From Nocardia abscessus (GTDB lineage Bacteria; Actinomycetota; Actinomycetes; Mycobacteriales; Mycobacteriaceae), in NCBI RefSeq assembly GCF_015477775.1, contig NZ_JADLQO010000004.1, forward strand, positions 1 to 64,000: a stretch of 64,000 bases of DNA, in the 5' to 3' direction. This document shows positions 43,372-53,900 of this stretch, piece by piece. The stretch's first letter is position 1, and every line of letters begins with the position of its first letter. The notes under the pieces were generated by a model that ran no database searches, was not told the DNA's origin, and saw nothing but the letters and a program-made list of their open reading frames with translations. The position numbers and the translations under genes were made by a program.

Positions 43372-43968
43372 CTACCCCTTGTCCATGAAATCATCGAGCA
43401 GTGCTTGTTTGAGGACATCGAGGCGATCCACAGTTTCTCGATGGACGAGGGCTAGCTCGTCGATATCGGCGATAACTGCCACCACGTCATGCTGCCGGTT
43501 CAGTGGAGGGACCACGACCGGAAGGTCGCTCAGAATTGCGGTGTTGAGTGACCGGACAGTGCCGGAAAGTGCGCGTCGGAGCATCTCCTCCTGCATCGCA
43601 GGCGATGAGAGATACAGACATAGGTACTCGGGCAGTATCCGATTGTCATGGCTGCGTACCCGAGCACAAGACGAGTTGTAGAGCGCCCCTTCCAACTGTG
43701 TGCCGATAAGCGCCAACCGGCCGAGCGATCCCTGGCGGACAAGTACGATGTCGCCCTGCCGAAGGGTGAATCGGTCCAGCCGATCCGCCTCGCCACGTGG
43801 CAACTTGCGTAGCTTCCGCGTTTCCACTCGGTTCCAATCGGTTATGTCCGAGGGACTGACGACCGGTACGCCGTCGGGTTCGTCACCAAGTCTCTCCAGC
43901 AGCGAGCCAGATGGGCCCGGCGCAATCTCTGCCAGTTCCCCGAGCGTGACCTGCTCGTCTTCAACCAC
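43372..43968 (-). CDS. hsdS: Half-length type I specificity subunit
   Basis: GTG 43968 has AAGGAGG about nine bases upstream; the frame extends further but that part is non-natural. Product 198 residues, about half of a normal HsdS, with one target-recognition domain (VTLGELAEIAPGPSGSLLERL ... LRQGDIVLVRQGSLGRLALIG) and one conserved helix (PPLNRQHDVVAVIADIDELALVHRETVDRLDVLKQALLDDF). Half-size HsdS proteins can act as homodimers that recognise a symmetric split sequence. No truncation scar is visible. Confidence 0.85.
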   Translation of the reverse strand: MVEDEQVTLGELAEIAPGPSGSLLERLGDEPDGVPVVSPSDITDWNRVETRKLRKLPRGEADRLDRFTLRQGDIVLVRQGSLGRLALIGTQLEGALYNSSCARVRSHDNRILPEYLCLYLSSPAMQEEMLRRALSGTVRSLNTAILSDLPVVVPPLNRQHDVVAVIADIDELALVHRETVDRLDVLKQALLDDFMDKG

Positions 43969-44033
43969 AATTCCTGCCCTCCTTCCCCAGCGTAAGTCGG
44001 GGGTATGGCGATCATCGCCATACCCCCGTCCGG

Positions 44034-44246
44034 TTATTCGGTGTGCGGCTTGCCCTGAAAACTCAGCTTGATCATCTCGGTCACCAGAGTGGTGACCACT
44101 GCCGTGACAAGCGCAACGAGCACCGCCTCCCGGTACGCGGATCCGGAACCGAGCACCAAGATCAACACAACCACAACCACACCGCACCAGACGGCACGCC
44201 TGTCACGTCTCGGCCAGTACCATGAACTGTTGAAGTGGGCAATCAC
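44034..44246 (-). CDS. Small two-helix membrane protein
   Basis: GTG 44246 gives a 70-residue protein with a basic N-terminus (WYWPRRDRRAVW), a hydrophobic helix (CGVVVVVLILVLGSG) and a second one (LVALVTAVVTTLVTEMI). It lies 65 bp upstream of hsdS in the same direction. It may be a membrane-acting small protein of the same unit; no family recognised. Confidence 0.5.
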   Translation of the reverse strand: MIAHFNSSWYWPRRDRRAVWCGVVVVVLILVLGSGSAYREAVLVALVTAVVTTLVTEMIKLSFQGKPHTE

Positions 44247-44940
44247 GCGCCTACCTTCTTCCTGCTTGCCTTGAGCGAAGCGGGTTGGGCCGCACCGCCC
44301 CGCGCTGACTGCAATCTCCCCGGGGTGGTGCGGCGATATCTCGTAGCAAGTACAACCGTAACACGAATCTGCGAAGGAGGCTTCGCAGAGGTCGTCTTGC
44401 TGAGGTTGGCGCCCAACGGTTTTGGCGTTCGACGCCCGTGTAGCTACCAAATGGCGACCCAGCAAATTCGATGCCTCGACCAGGTAGTGCGATGGAGTAC
44501 GTCACGGGCAATCGCGCAACATGACGGCAATACAACCGATCAAGCCGGATGCATGATCGCAGTTCACAACGCTCAGGCGCAGCAGTGCGGCAATGCGCTG
44601 AGCGCGTTCAGCGCTCGCGAGCTCCACCCCAGCCGCTACCTCGAGGACCAGCGGCGGTGGATGCAGCTGCGCCACCAACTCAACGGTTTGCTCGTCACCT
44701 GCGATACCGGATCAACGACGACGGCCGACTGGCCACTGGCGCAAAGGCCAGCACCCTGCCCGAGACCGCGCGCCAGGCCAGGCCACCGGTCGCGCTTGCC
44801 GACAAACAGGGCGGGCCGAATCTCTGCATCGAGGATCACTCGTACTACACCACCAAGGTGACGCTCAATCTACCTATCGTGCGCTGGTCATCTGTGCCCA
44901 TTGCCGTTCTTGCTCGGCCGACCGGCTACCCCGCCTTGGT
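44247..44940. other. Intergenic region
   Basis: Nearly 700 bp without a supported gene. Long frames on the plus strand here (for example 44235-44861) have no ribosome site and no codon bias. No hairpin or repeat of note was seen. Confidence 0.35.
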
Positions 44941-46377
44941 TCATACCTGCGCGTCTGGTTGCCATGGTGATTCCACCTTCGGTCGTTCGGGGTGTCGAGC
45001 CAGTTCGATCAACGCCCACACCTGCTCGAAGGTGAAGGTTGATTTTTGGATGACGAACTCGCGGTTACCGCCGGCATACTTGGCGCCCGCCAATCGGAGA
45101 AGATCGAAGACCTGGTCGAAATCTTCTACGTGTGAAACCTGAATGTTGAAGCGCTGGCTGGATTGCGGCGAGGACTGTCTTGCCGTGTGCTTCTTGGTCG
45201 ACGGGTCGGGCGGTGCCCCACCCTCCCATCGGATGTCGCAGTCCCTGCCCAGGACCTGTTGCACCGCCGCGCTGACCGCCCCCGCGTACTTCGGGCTTGT
45301 CAGGTACCGCGCCAACACAGCGTGCTGATGGGCGAATACGACCGTGGTGCCGTTAACTCGAACCACCGACACCCCTGCCAGCAGCGCATCGACACCGGCT
45401 CCGCCCAACTCCCGCGCCTTCTCACAGATGACCGGCCACGCCGCTTCGATCGCCGCAACATCGCTGCTAGAGGCCGTGGGCGCCTGCGACGGTCCTGCTG
45501 GCGCGCTCGATTGCTGGCGTATCCGCTTGCGTGCATCCTCGGCGGCCTGCATATGTCGACGCTCCTGCTCCAACTGTTCGGCCAGTTGTTTGGTCAACGT
45601 CGCAGGGATCGCAACACCGTGCGGCGTCAAAGTGATTTCAGGTAGTGATAGTTCGTAGGGAACGAGGCCGTCTCCGATGCACGGTGGCAGATGCTGGACG
45701 CGGTGGTGTACATCGTCGACAGTTGCGGCGGGTTGCCGTTGATGCGGGGCACCGACCATCAGTGTGACGGAGCCCTTCCAGGGATCGAGCATCCATATCT
45801 GCTGGGGGTGCTCGGTGCCGCTGAGGATCATCCATGGGATTGGGCTCTGCGGGCGCCACAGCCACACATCGACGACGCCAGTGCTTCGGTAGTCGCGGTG
45901 TCGATCGCGCCAGTCGGCATCGGTCAGTCGATAGCTCTGGACTTCGAGTGCGACCTCGCTGCCGTCAGCGAAGACGACACGGACATCGCAGCGTCGCTTC
46001 CTGTTCGGTAGCCACACTTCGCTGCGAACGTCGACGACATTTGGTTGTGTTCGAGCCCATGTCGCGACAGCTTCCTTGCTGGCCAGGTGCCACTCGGACT
46101 CCGGGTCATGCTGTCCTCCGGCGAGCCCCTGGCCCGATGGATGCGCGAAATGGGGTCGCCGAACCCCGCCGATGGGGCCTTTCACCACCAGCGGCACTTC
46201 GGTGCCCGGCGCAGCGTCGATGCCCGCATAGCACAGCGCACATACTAAAGTCCGGTCGCCGCCGTAGCTCCTCGCCCGCAGATCGTCCATGCGCGGATCG
46301 GCGGGATCGGTTGGTGCGTAGTCGTACTGCTGGCGTAGGAGGTCCAACGCGACTGTGAGTTTGTTCGAGGTACCCAC
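44941..46377 (-). CDS. CoiA-like nuclease with DnaX-like C-terminal domain
   Basis: Probable start GTG 46377 (VGTSNKLTVALDLL); 478 residues. Residues about 45-200 resemble the competence protein CoiA nuclease-like family: CALCYAG, RPHFAHPSG, HLASKEAVATWA and RCDVRVVFADGSEVALEVQSY, with Asp and a Glu-x-Gln in place of ExK. Residues about 310-395 (AAIEAAWPVICEKARELGGAGVDALLAGVSVVRVNG) resemble the domain that follows the ATPase in DNA polymerase III tau/gamma. The combination is unusual. It may process transforming or phage DNA. Confidence 0.65.
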   Translation of the reverse strand: MGTSNKLTVALDLLRQQYDYAPTDPADPRMDDLRARSYGGDRTLVCALCYAGIDAAPGTEVPLVVKGPIGGVRRPHFAHPSGQGLAGGQHDPESEWHLASKEAVATWARTQPNVVDVRSEVWLPNRKRRCDVRVVFADGSEVALEVQSYRLTDADWRDRHRDYRSTGVVDVWLWRPQSPIPWMILSGTEHPQQIWMLDPWKGSVTLMVGAPHQRQPAATVDDVHHRVQHLPPCIGDGLVPYELSLPEITLTPHGVAIPATLTKQLAEQLEQERRHMQAAEDARKRIRQQSSAPAGPSQAPTASSSDVAAIEAAWPVICEKARELGGAGVDALLAGVSVVRVNGTTVVFAHQHAVLARYLTSPKYAGAVSAAVQQVLGRDCDIRWEGGAPPDPSTKKHTARQSSPQSSQRFNIQVSHVEDFDQVFDLLRLAGAKYAGGNREFVIQKSTFTFEQVWALIELARHPERPKVESPWQPDAQV

Positions 46378-46783
46378 CTCAGAACACCCCTCTTCTCGAA
46401 TGGGCGGTGGCCTTCCAGCAGCGGCAGCTGCAGGAAGCCTTGGCAAGGCCGCGCTATTCGAAGTGGGATGTGTTTAGAAGTCCTGCTCGAAGTCGAGTCT
46501 GAGCGCATGTGATGCGGTAGCAGAAATGTCCGTTATGTTGAGCACGCCGGAAAGTTCGAGATGCACGATTTTCAATGACTTTTGATTGCGGCCTGTCTTG
46601 ATCGTACGACGGCCTGGCCGCGATGTCACGACGATCTCGGCGAGCATGGATGCACAAACCCAGCACTCTCGCCCGCCCGCTGGTGTCAGCAGGACGTTAT
46701 CGGCCCCAACGGGCGCGGAAGTCGGTCGACCGGTCCTCAGTGGAGCCCGTCGCGGTGCGCGAAGGCCCACAGCTGTGTCACCG

Positions 46784-47741
46784 CTAGGTTCTGTCTCCCA
46801 ATCGACCGAACAGGGTGTTCGGAGTGCCTCGGTGGTGCATCATGTCCGCTGTGTCGAGGCTGGCGGTTGATCGGTATCAGGTGTTGACGGACAAGTAGTG
46901 GGAGTTGCTGGAGCTGTTGTTGCCGAAATCCGAAGGGCGAGTGTATCGTAACTTCGCCAATAATCGGCTGGTGGTGGAGGGGATGCTGTACCGGTTGCGC
47001 CAAGTTCGCCGCGGCGGGACCTACCTCGGGAGTTCGGGCCGTGGCAGACGGTATGGAAGCGGCACCGCCGCTACGCCGCGGACGGCACATGGGATCGAGT
47101 GCTGGCCGCGCTGCTCGCGCTGGCCGACACCACTGGTGATCTGGACTGGGTGACCTCGATCGACTCCACGATCGTGCGGGTGCACCAGCACGGCGCGGGC
47201 GCCAGACACGACTCGGTGTCAGGGTTATGAACCCGCTGACCATGCTATCGGGCGCTCACGCGGTGGTTTGACCACCAAAGTGCATGTGGTCGCCGATGGC
47301 CATGGCCGCGGCCTGGCGGTGCTGCTCACACCCGGCCAGGCCGGCGATGCACCGATACTCGCGCCGTTGATGGAGGCGGTCGCGGTGCCCCGCCTCGACG
47401 GCGGCCCACCACGGCGCAACCCGCAGGTCGTGATCGCCGACAAGGCGTACTCCTCGACCGCCAACCGCGCCTTGCTGCGACGCAAACGTATCCGCACCGT
47501 CATTCCCGAACGATCCGACCAACTCGCCAACCGCAAACGCAGAGGTCGCCGCGGTGGGCGGGCACCCCACTTCGATCGAGAAACCTACAAACGGCGCAAC
47601 GTCATCGAACGTGCCTTCAACAAGGCCAAGCACTGGCGTGCGGTGGCCACCCGCTATGACAAGTTGGCCATCACCTACCGCGCCGGAGTCGTCCTGGCCC
47701 TGATAGTCGAATGGCTCAAGTCATTGGGAGACACAACCTAG
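46784..47741 (+). mobile_element. IS5-family insertion sequence, 958 bp
   Basis: The ends are 18-bp inverted repeats with one mismatch: CTAGGTTCTGTCTCCCAA at 46784-46801 and TTGGGAGACACAACCTAG at 47724-47741. Each begins or ends in CTAG, which may be the duplicated target. The element carries one broken transposase gene. It separates the CoiA-like gene from the PD-(D/E)XK gene at 47788. Confidence 0.85.
46842..47741 (+). pseudogene. IS5-family transposase, degenerate
   Basis: Homology runs through several frames: LAVDRYQVLTDK, then an in-frame TAG at about 46897, WELLELLLPKSEGR, a frame change near 47020, FGPWQTVWKRHRRYAADGTWDRVLAALLALAD with the first DDE aspartate in DWVTSIDSTIVRVHQHGAG, a second frame change near 47225, and an intact last part (VVADGHGRGLAVLLTPGQAGDA, VIADKAYSS, RRNVIERAFNKAKHWR). 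The element should be unable to move on its own. The stop codon lies inside the right terminal repeat. Confidence 0.85.
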
Positions 47742-47787
47742 TCGGCTCGTACTTGGCAAGAACGAGTACTTCCGTAAGCTGTCCAGG

Positions 47788-49260
47788 GTGTTTTCATTGG
47801 TGCCGAGAAACAATTACCAAGAGTTCATTCAGGCATGCCGCGCGTTCAAGCCGAGTGAGCTTATTCCAGCGCTGGCACGGCTGTCGGCCAGCCTTGGCGA
47901 GCCGCCGTACTCGAACCAAGTAAAGCGTCAACTGCCGCCTTGGGGTTTGGCTGCCGCAGCCCGCGAATCGCTGTTGCACGGAAACGAGCACCGAAACGAG
48001 GGCGTGTCCGATAAAGCTCTCGACAATCTCATGCGAAAGTTCTTCAACTCCGAATCTAAACCCCACGTCAAGCCGGGTGATCCGACTTTCCTGCTGTCAC
48101 TGGTGACTCCGATCCTGTATGAGCAATTCCCATGGCAGGAATCGATGTACGAAGAGATCGCCCGATCGCACGCGATGCTGCTGGAAGGCCTCGGGCAAGT
48201 GAACACCTCGGTAGTCACTGCGGATTCCTTGGCGGAAATCTTGGGAGGGATGTCACTCAGCGAGGGTGTCGGTGCAGCATTTGTGCTTCAGGTTGGCGCT
48301 CAAATGAACGGGGGAGTATTCGATCCAGCCTGGCTCAGCCAGTCGAACTTCGAAGATGTGCTGAAAGTCTTCCCGCGCAGCAATATTGAGACATTACTTA
48401 AACGCTTGACGGCTACCCGTGAAGAGTTCAAGCAAGACTTCACGAAGAACTCCCTTTATGAGAGGCGACTTGCGCGTTACGACTACAATCCGCTCGTCCG
48501 AACACCCTTCATCGAGTTTGACCAGAGTCGACCAATTACACCCGCACCACGACTTATAATGCGCACAGTCACACCCGGTGGGCTCTATCACTCAGGAGTT
48601 TCGCGGTACGGCAACGTATTCGCAAATGACCTAGGGAAGCTGTTCGAACATTACATTGGCCGGAATCTCCGCTTGATTGAGGGCGCGGAGGTGCACCCCG
48701 AAATTGTCTACGGTAAGAATCAAGAGAAGAGTGTCGACTGGCTTGTGGTCATGCCAGATCTGGTTCTCCTCGTGGAGTGCAAGTTGAAGCGGCTCGCACT
48801 GGCAGCGCGAGCAGGTGATCCGAAGCTGTTCGAGGACTTGAAAGACTCGCTCAGCAAGGCACGAGGGCAATTAGCGAGGACAGTTGAGAATCTCGCAAGT
48901 CGCAGATCGGAGTTTGGCCATATTCCGACGGACCGCCCAATGTTAGGACTGATCGTATCGGCGGAGCCGATCTACTCGGCGGCGGCGTACCTCCTTGATC
49001 ACGATACCGCGCTGATTCCGGGTGGGACACTTCCTGATGTGCCAGTCGCAGCGGCAAGTTCTCGTGAGATTGAAGCGCTTGTCACTCATGGGGCGGACAC
49101 GCAGGACGTCCTTCTGGCACTCATGCGGGATCAGAACGGCGGCGCGATTTCACTTCGTGGTGTACGTGCCCAGATTGACCGCAAAAACCCGATTTTGGAA
49201 AAAGCCTGGCGTTCTTACGGTTTTCCGCACAGCGACCGTCTCCAGTCAGTGGACCATTGA
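47788..49260 (+). CDS. PD-(D/E)XK nuclease-like protein, possible defence gene
   Basis: Product of 490 residues from GTG 47788. A long helical N-terminal part is followed at about residues 310-345 by SVDWLVVMPDLVLLVECKLKR, which has the D-x(n)-ExK core of PD-(D/E)XK nucleases, then helices and a C-terminal beta segment. Base composition is somewhat more AT-rich than its neighbours. It starts 46 bp beyond the IS5 element, so its original promoter may have been replaced. Target unknown; its place between CoiA-like and Mokosh-like genes suggests anti-phage activity. Confidence 0.65.
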   Translation: MFSLVPRNNYQEFIQACRAFKPSELIPALARLSASLGEPPYSNQVKRQLPPWGLAAAARESLLHGNEHRNEGVSDKALDNLMRKFFNSESKPHVKPGDPTFLLSLVTPILYEQFPWQESMYEEIARSHAMLLEGLGQVNTSVVTADSLAEILGGMSLSEGVGAAFVLQVGAQMNGGVFDPAWLSQSNFEDVLKVFPRSNIETLLKRLTATREEFKQDFTKNSLYERRLARYDYNPLVRTPFIEFDQSRPITPAPRLIMRTVTPGGLYHSGVSRYGNVFANDLGKLFEHYIGRNLRLIEGAEVHPEIVYGKNQEKSVDWLVVMPDLVLLVECKLKRLALAARAGDPKLFEDLKDSLSKARGQLARTVENLASRRSEFGHIPTDRPMLGLIVSAEPIYSAAAYLLDHDTALIPGGTLPDVPVAAASSREIEALVTHGADTQDVLLALMRDQNGGAISLRGVRAQIDRKNPILEKAWRSYGFPHSDRLQSVDH

Positions 49261-49481
49261 TGCCTTGAGGGATACTGCGCGAGGCTACTCAACCTGGATC
49301 CACGGGTGCTGGGCTGGTCTGGATTTCCTGGTTTTGGGTGCGCGGTGGGTTGCGGCCGAGCCGGTGTATGAGCCGGGACTCGTTGTACAAGGCCACATGG
49401 CCGTGCTCGACGTTGAGGAGCGGCCGGCGGCCAGCCCACGTGAGGTCATCCACCGTGCCGCTTGCGAGTCCCACACGACTG

Positions 49482-50921
49482 CTACTCGATCGCGGATAGC
49501 ACCTCGGAATACTTGTCGTTGACTACGTCGGTTGCGCGGATCAGCGTGCCTTCTTCTCGGCGGTAAATGCGCTCTGGTCCGCCGCGAAAGGACAACCAGC
49601 CGAAGCTGCTGTTGATCCAGCTGTCGTCGAAGATGAAACACGGAGGACGCGGATCTTCGAGCCGGATCACGGTGAGGTTCGAGAAGCGCTCGCCGAGCTT
49701 GCTGAGGCGATTGATGGCCTTCTTGCCATGCTCCCGGTCAAATTGGCTTGAACCGTAAGCAATGTGCGCCACAAACCTGCGGCGTCGGAGCAGGGTCTCC
49801 AGCTGGCTACAGAACTCGGTGTCGATAACGGCGTCGTGAATATGTGGCGTGACCAGCAGGAGGCGGCGGCGTGTCTCGCGTAGCGCGTGCGCGAGGAACT
49901 CGCGGTGCTCGAAGACGGGGACCGCGCGCACGGTGAGTGCGGACAATTCGGCACGAGCCGTCGCGCTGTCGCTCGCAGGTGCGTCCGCGGACAGAGCGCT
50001 GCCTCCGGGGACGGTGTTGTCTGCCCTTCTTTGTAGTCCCCGCACGGTGTTGTAGGGAGCACGCTGCGCCACGAGTTCCGCAGGCAGTTCCGGCTCGCCG
50101 ACGGGGTCGACGACGATGATGCCCAAGTTGTCGGTGCCGCCGGCCTTCAGCAGGGCTTGGCCGTGTTGCTCGCTGACCAGGTCGTCGACGACGACGCTCA
50201 GCCGTACTTCCTGGAAGTCGATCGCGGAGAACACCAGCAGCACTGCCGGGAGGTAGCGGCGCGGCTGGCGAGTGACGGCCTCGACCGCCAGTATCTCCAG
50301 CAGAGCCGAGGCACGTGTATTCCGGGCCGGAGCGACGGCTCGTTCGCGGTCTATCTCGCTGTCGGTGATCAGGGTGTTAAGAGTGCGCGGTGATACGTCC
50401 TGCGCGGTCACCTCGCGAGTGTGGCTGGTCGGCAGCAACACCGCGCCAGCGGTCTGGGCTTCGTCGCGTGTGATGACGTCGGCTTTGGTGTGCTCCGTGG
50501 GGATCCATCGCAAGCGGTCGAAGGCGTAATGCTGCTCGACTCGTTGCGGCGTGGTGGTTCCCAGCTCTACCACAGATTTTTCACCGGCTGCGGTGAGACG
50601 AATTGTAGGCACGCCTCTGCGTTGTAGCTGGTGAACCAGGCTGTAGTCGAGAGTCTCAGCAGAAAGTTGCCCGGCGACGGCGTTCCGGACGACATCGTCC
50701 TCGATACCCAACACGGCGGCAATATCGGGGATGGTGTTCACGCCCTGCTGGCACAGACGCAGGACGAACTCGTCGACCACTGGTAGTGGTTTGCGTTCCA
50801 AGGCCACCAAGTCGAGTGTGAGCCAGGAGATAGGGATCGCGGCCTCAACCGCGGCCACGAGATGAAAGCCAGAGTGCAGTTCGCTGTAACGCCGTGCGGC
50901 GGTGACGGTGGGGTCAGTCAT
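49482..50921 (-). CDS. Mokosh MkoB-like protein, PLD-like domain with degenerate HKD
   Basis: Product of 479 residues, overlapping the kinase-helicase gene by 8 bp. The last 150 residues resemble a phospholipase-D-like nuclease domain (RRLLLVTPHIHDAVIDTEFCSQLETLL, then PPCFIFDDSWINSSFGWLSFRGGPER). In active members this last segment reads HxK...D...GSFNWLSFRG; here the His and Lys are absent and Asn is Gly, so catalysis seems lost. The N-terminal 300 residues are an unknown helical region. Pairing with a kinase-helicase is the Mokosh type I arrangement. Confidence 0.65.
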   Translation of the reverse strand: MTDPTVTAARRYSELHSGFHLVAAVEAAIPISWLTLDLVALERKPLPVVDEFVLRLCQQGVNTIPDIAAVLGIEDDVVRNAVAGQLSAETLDYSLVHQLQRRGVPTIRLTAAGEKSVVELGTTTPQRVEQHYAFDRLRWIPTEHTKADVITRDEAQTAGAVLLPTSHTREVTAQDVSPRTLNTLITDSEIDRERAVAPARNTRASALLEILAVEAVTRQPRRYLPAVLLVFSAIDFQEVRLSVVVDDLVSEQHGQALLKAGGTDNLGIIVVDPVGEPELPAELVAQRAPYNTVRGLQRRADNTVPGGSALSADAPASDSATARAELSALTVRAVPVFEHREFLAHALRETRRRLLLVTPHIHDAVIDTEFCSQLETLLRRRRFVAHIAYGSSQFDREHGKKAINRLSKLGERFSNLTVIRLEDPRPPCFIFDDSWINSSFGWLSFRGGPERIYRREEGTLIRATDVVNDKYSEVLSAIE

Positions 50922-53900
50922 GTGTGGCCGTCCTGATCCTGCAGCTGTCGGGATGGCGACGCATGTAGGTCACCACCTCGTTCAAGGGGCCAGGGCGGGT
51001 TTCGCAAAAGGGCACATCGCCGACGATGACGAGGCCGTACCGGGCGCGCGAAAGGGCCACGTTGATCCGCCGCCAGTGCCGTGGGCCCAGGAAACCGAGT
51101 TCACCTTGAGAATTGCTGCGCACGATGGAGTAGAAGGTAACGTCGCTTTCCCGTCCCTGGACGGCATCGATGGTGTTGACTTCTATCTCCAATTGTGGTG
51201 TGGACAGCCCGGCCGCAGCGTGGCGCAGCTCCTCCATCTGCTTGCGGTACCCGGTCAGAACCAGCACGCGCAGGCGGTTGCCGTCCTCGGTGTGCACAGT
51301 GCCGTCGGCCACGGCGCTTTTCAGTTCGGTCAGCGCGTGTTTGATGACCTGGACCTCGTGGCGGTTAAGCACGCTGGTGCCGCTCGGGGATTCCCACCGT
51401 CTACTGGAGCGGGCGGTGTCGAGCCAGGTGACCGGTTTGTAGAGACGGTCCCAACCGGGCAGTTCCGGGGCGGTCACCGACTGCAGTGCATTCTTGTAGA
51501 AACAGGCGGAGATCAGATCGCCGATGCCGGGGTGCATCCGGTACTGGTGGGTGAGTTGGTGATGCGCAATTTCGGGAGCCTGGTCAAGCAGGTCACCGAA
51601 CAGGCTCCGTTCCACGTCAGCCCGGTCCAGCTCGTGGCGCTCCATAAGGTCCTCGTCGTCCAAGACTTCTTCCTGCATCGGTGGAAGCTGGTTCGGATCC
51701 CCGACCAGTACCCAGCGACGGGACCGAGAAAGAGGCACGAGCGTCTCGGTGGCTGTGGCCTTGGACGCCTCGTCGAGGATGCAAAGATCGAACTCCAACT
51801 CCCGCACTGCGGGGTGGGACAGGAACCCGACGCACGTTCCGGCCACGACCCGGGCTCGTCGCAGCAGGACAGCTTCCAGATCGTGGCTGGATTCGATCCG
51901 TTGCAGCCACTCCGCTTGAAGCTGGAGGATGCCCACCAGCTTCTCCAGTCGGGGATTCTCGCCTACGACTGCCGTGAAGGCAGCCCTCACAGCCGTGCCC
52001 GTGAGGGAGATCTCCGGTGCGACCAACTCGTTCATCCGGGCCTCACCGAAAAGTTCGGCGGCGCGGCGGCGCAGGCTGTCGACTCGGTCGGCGGTTCGGT
52101 CGATCAACTCGGTCAGCGCTGTCATCTCCGAGACGATCTCCTCCTCGTCGGGAGGGATCGACTCCGCGGCGGGTGCGGTGTCCTTCGGAGCGCGGAGGTT
52201 CGTCCGGCGGACTGTTCCGCCGAGTGACTGGAGCCTGGCCTCCGCCGCAGCTTGGTCGGTCAACGCGGCGATGCACTCCAGCAGGGTCACTGCCCCTTGA
52301 ACGTGGGCCAGCTCCACCGCTTGATCTTCGGCTAGCTGACGCAGGTGGCCCTCCGCACGTTGACGGATCTCGCCGACCCAGGCCGGCATCCGCTCTTCCA
52401 GCAGGTGACGGCGGGCCTGGGTGGCAATCCGATCGTCGTCTGCACGACCGAGCCGGACCAGGTTCTCCAGGCCCGCGTCGGCGAGCCGGACGAGGGCGTT
52501 GTCCACGGCGACGTGGGTCTGGCTGACCAGCAGAATCCGGGCGGTGGGGTTGCGGTGGAGTTCCTGGCGGACCAGTTCGGTGATGAAGCTGGTCTTGCCG
52601 GTTCCGGGCGGGCCCTCCAGCAGAAAGAAATCCTGAGTGCCCAGCGCCCGGCCGAGCGCGGTCCGTTTGTCGGTATCCAACCGCTGGTCAAACCATTCCG
52701 CCGTTGCAGGAACGGCGTGCTGGCCGATGCGGGTCGGGTCCAGCAACAGTTCGCGTAACAGCGGCCGAACGGCAATCCCCGAACGGATCTTGATTACGGC
52801 ATCGCGCTGCCGCGCGAGCGCCGTCTTTGCCGGTCCGATATCCAGGACCAATTCGCCTTCAGATGGCAGATTCTTCGGTTTCCGCGGGTAGCTGAGGGTG
52901 AGAACGGTGTCCTCTTGCGCGATCACCACTCCGGTGCCGCCAACGATGCGGTCCCGGCCGACCCCGTCGGTGACCGTAACGCGGCAAACGCGTTCCTCGC
53001 CGAGAACATCCGTATCCGGCACCGCAGTCAGGCGGAAACGCGCTCGCTTGCCGTTAACCTCGACCGAGGTGTATCGCAGGACACCGGAGCGGGTGCGCTC
53101 CAGGTCTTCCTTGGCGGCGAGCAGGTCCATCCACTTGTCGAACATGCGGTTCTCGTCGCGCTGCCGCTTCTCGTCGTTGAGGCGCAGGTAGTGCTCGTCC
53201 AGGGCGGCGAGCACCATGTCCATTGTTTGTCGGGCGGTTGCCGGCGGCTGTTGCTTGCTCGTCCAGATGATCTCCTCGGCCACCGGCCATCCAACGCGCC
53301 GCATTGTGTCCAGCGCGCCATCGCTGTCGTCGTTCACCCGGGACACGACGAAGCTCGGCTGGTTCGGCAAAACGACCAGGCGCATGCGGCGCTGGTCGCC
53401 TACCAGGTCCAGCGTGTCCGGCATCGCCTGACCGCTACCCGGATCGATCATCCGAAGCAAATGGGTGCCTCGAGCGACCTCGGCGTTCAGCGCTCGCTCG
53501 ACGGCCTCCAGATCACGGTCGTGAGGCGGAGCGACCAAACCTCGGGTGGCCGAATCCCGGAAGTCCAGCTGGGCCATGCGCGGCTGCTGCCACTTCCGGT
53601 TGCGACGAGTCTGGATCTCGCGGAGACGCTCGCGCAGTGCCATCGCATCCCGCGGCCGGGCTGCTGGATCGCCGCTGGTGCATTGCCTCAGCAGCGCCTC
53701 GACCTCGGGTGGCACATCGATCTCGTCGAGGGCCTCGTCAAGTTGCGGGTAGTCGGTGAGCATGCGGCCAGTCAGACATGCCACTGTGGTCGCGGCGAAG
53801 CCCCAGACGTCTCTGCTGGCACTACCCATCCCGTCCAACTCGGGTGGGGCATAGGGGCGCGAGACGAACTCGGCGACGGTCGCCTCGGTGAGGTGGCTCC

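Noticed and set aside
44235..44861. 208-codon plus-strand frame
   Set aside because: No ribosome site and no codon bias; partly antisense to the small membrane protein gene.
46474..46770. 98-codon minus-strand frame beside the IS5 element
   Set aside because: It starts next to the insertion and has no ribosome site; the last 55 residues look protein-like, but no continuation is found on the other side, so at most it is a remnant.
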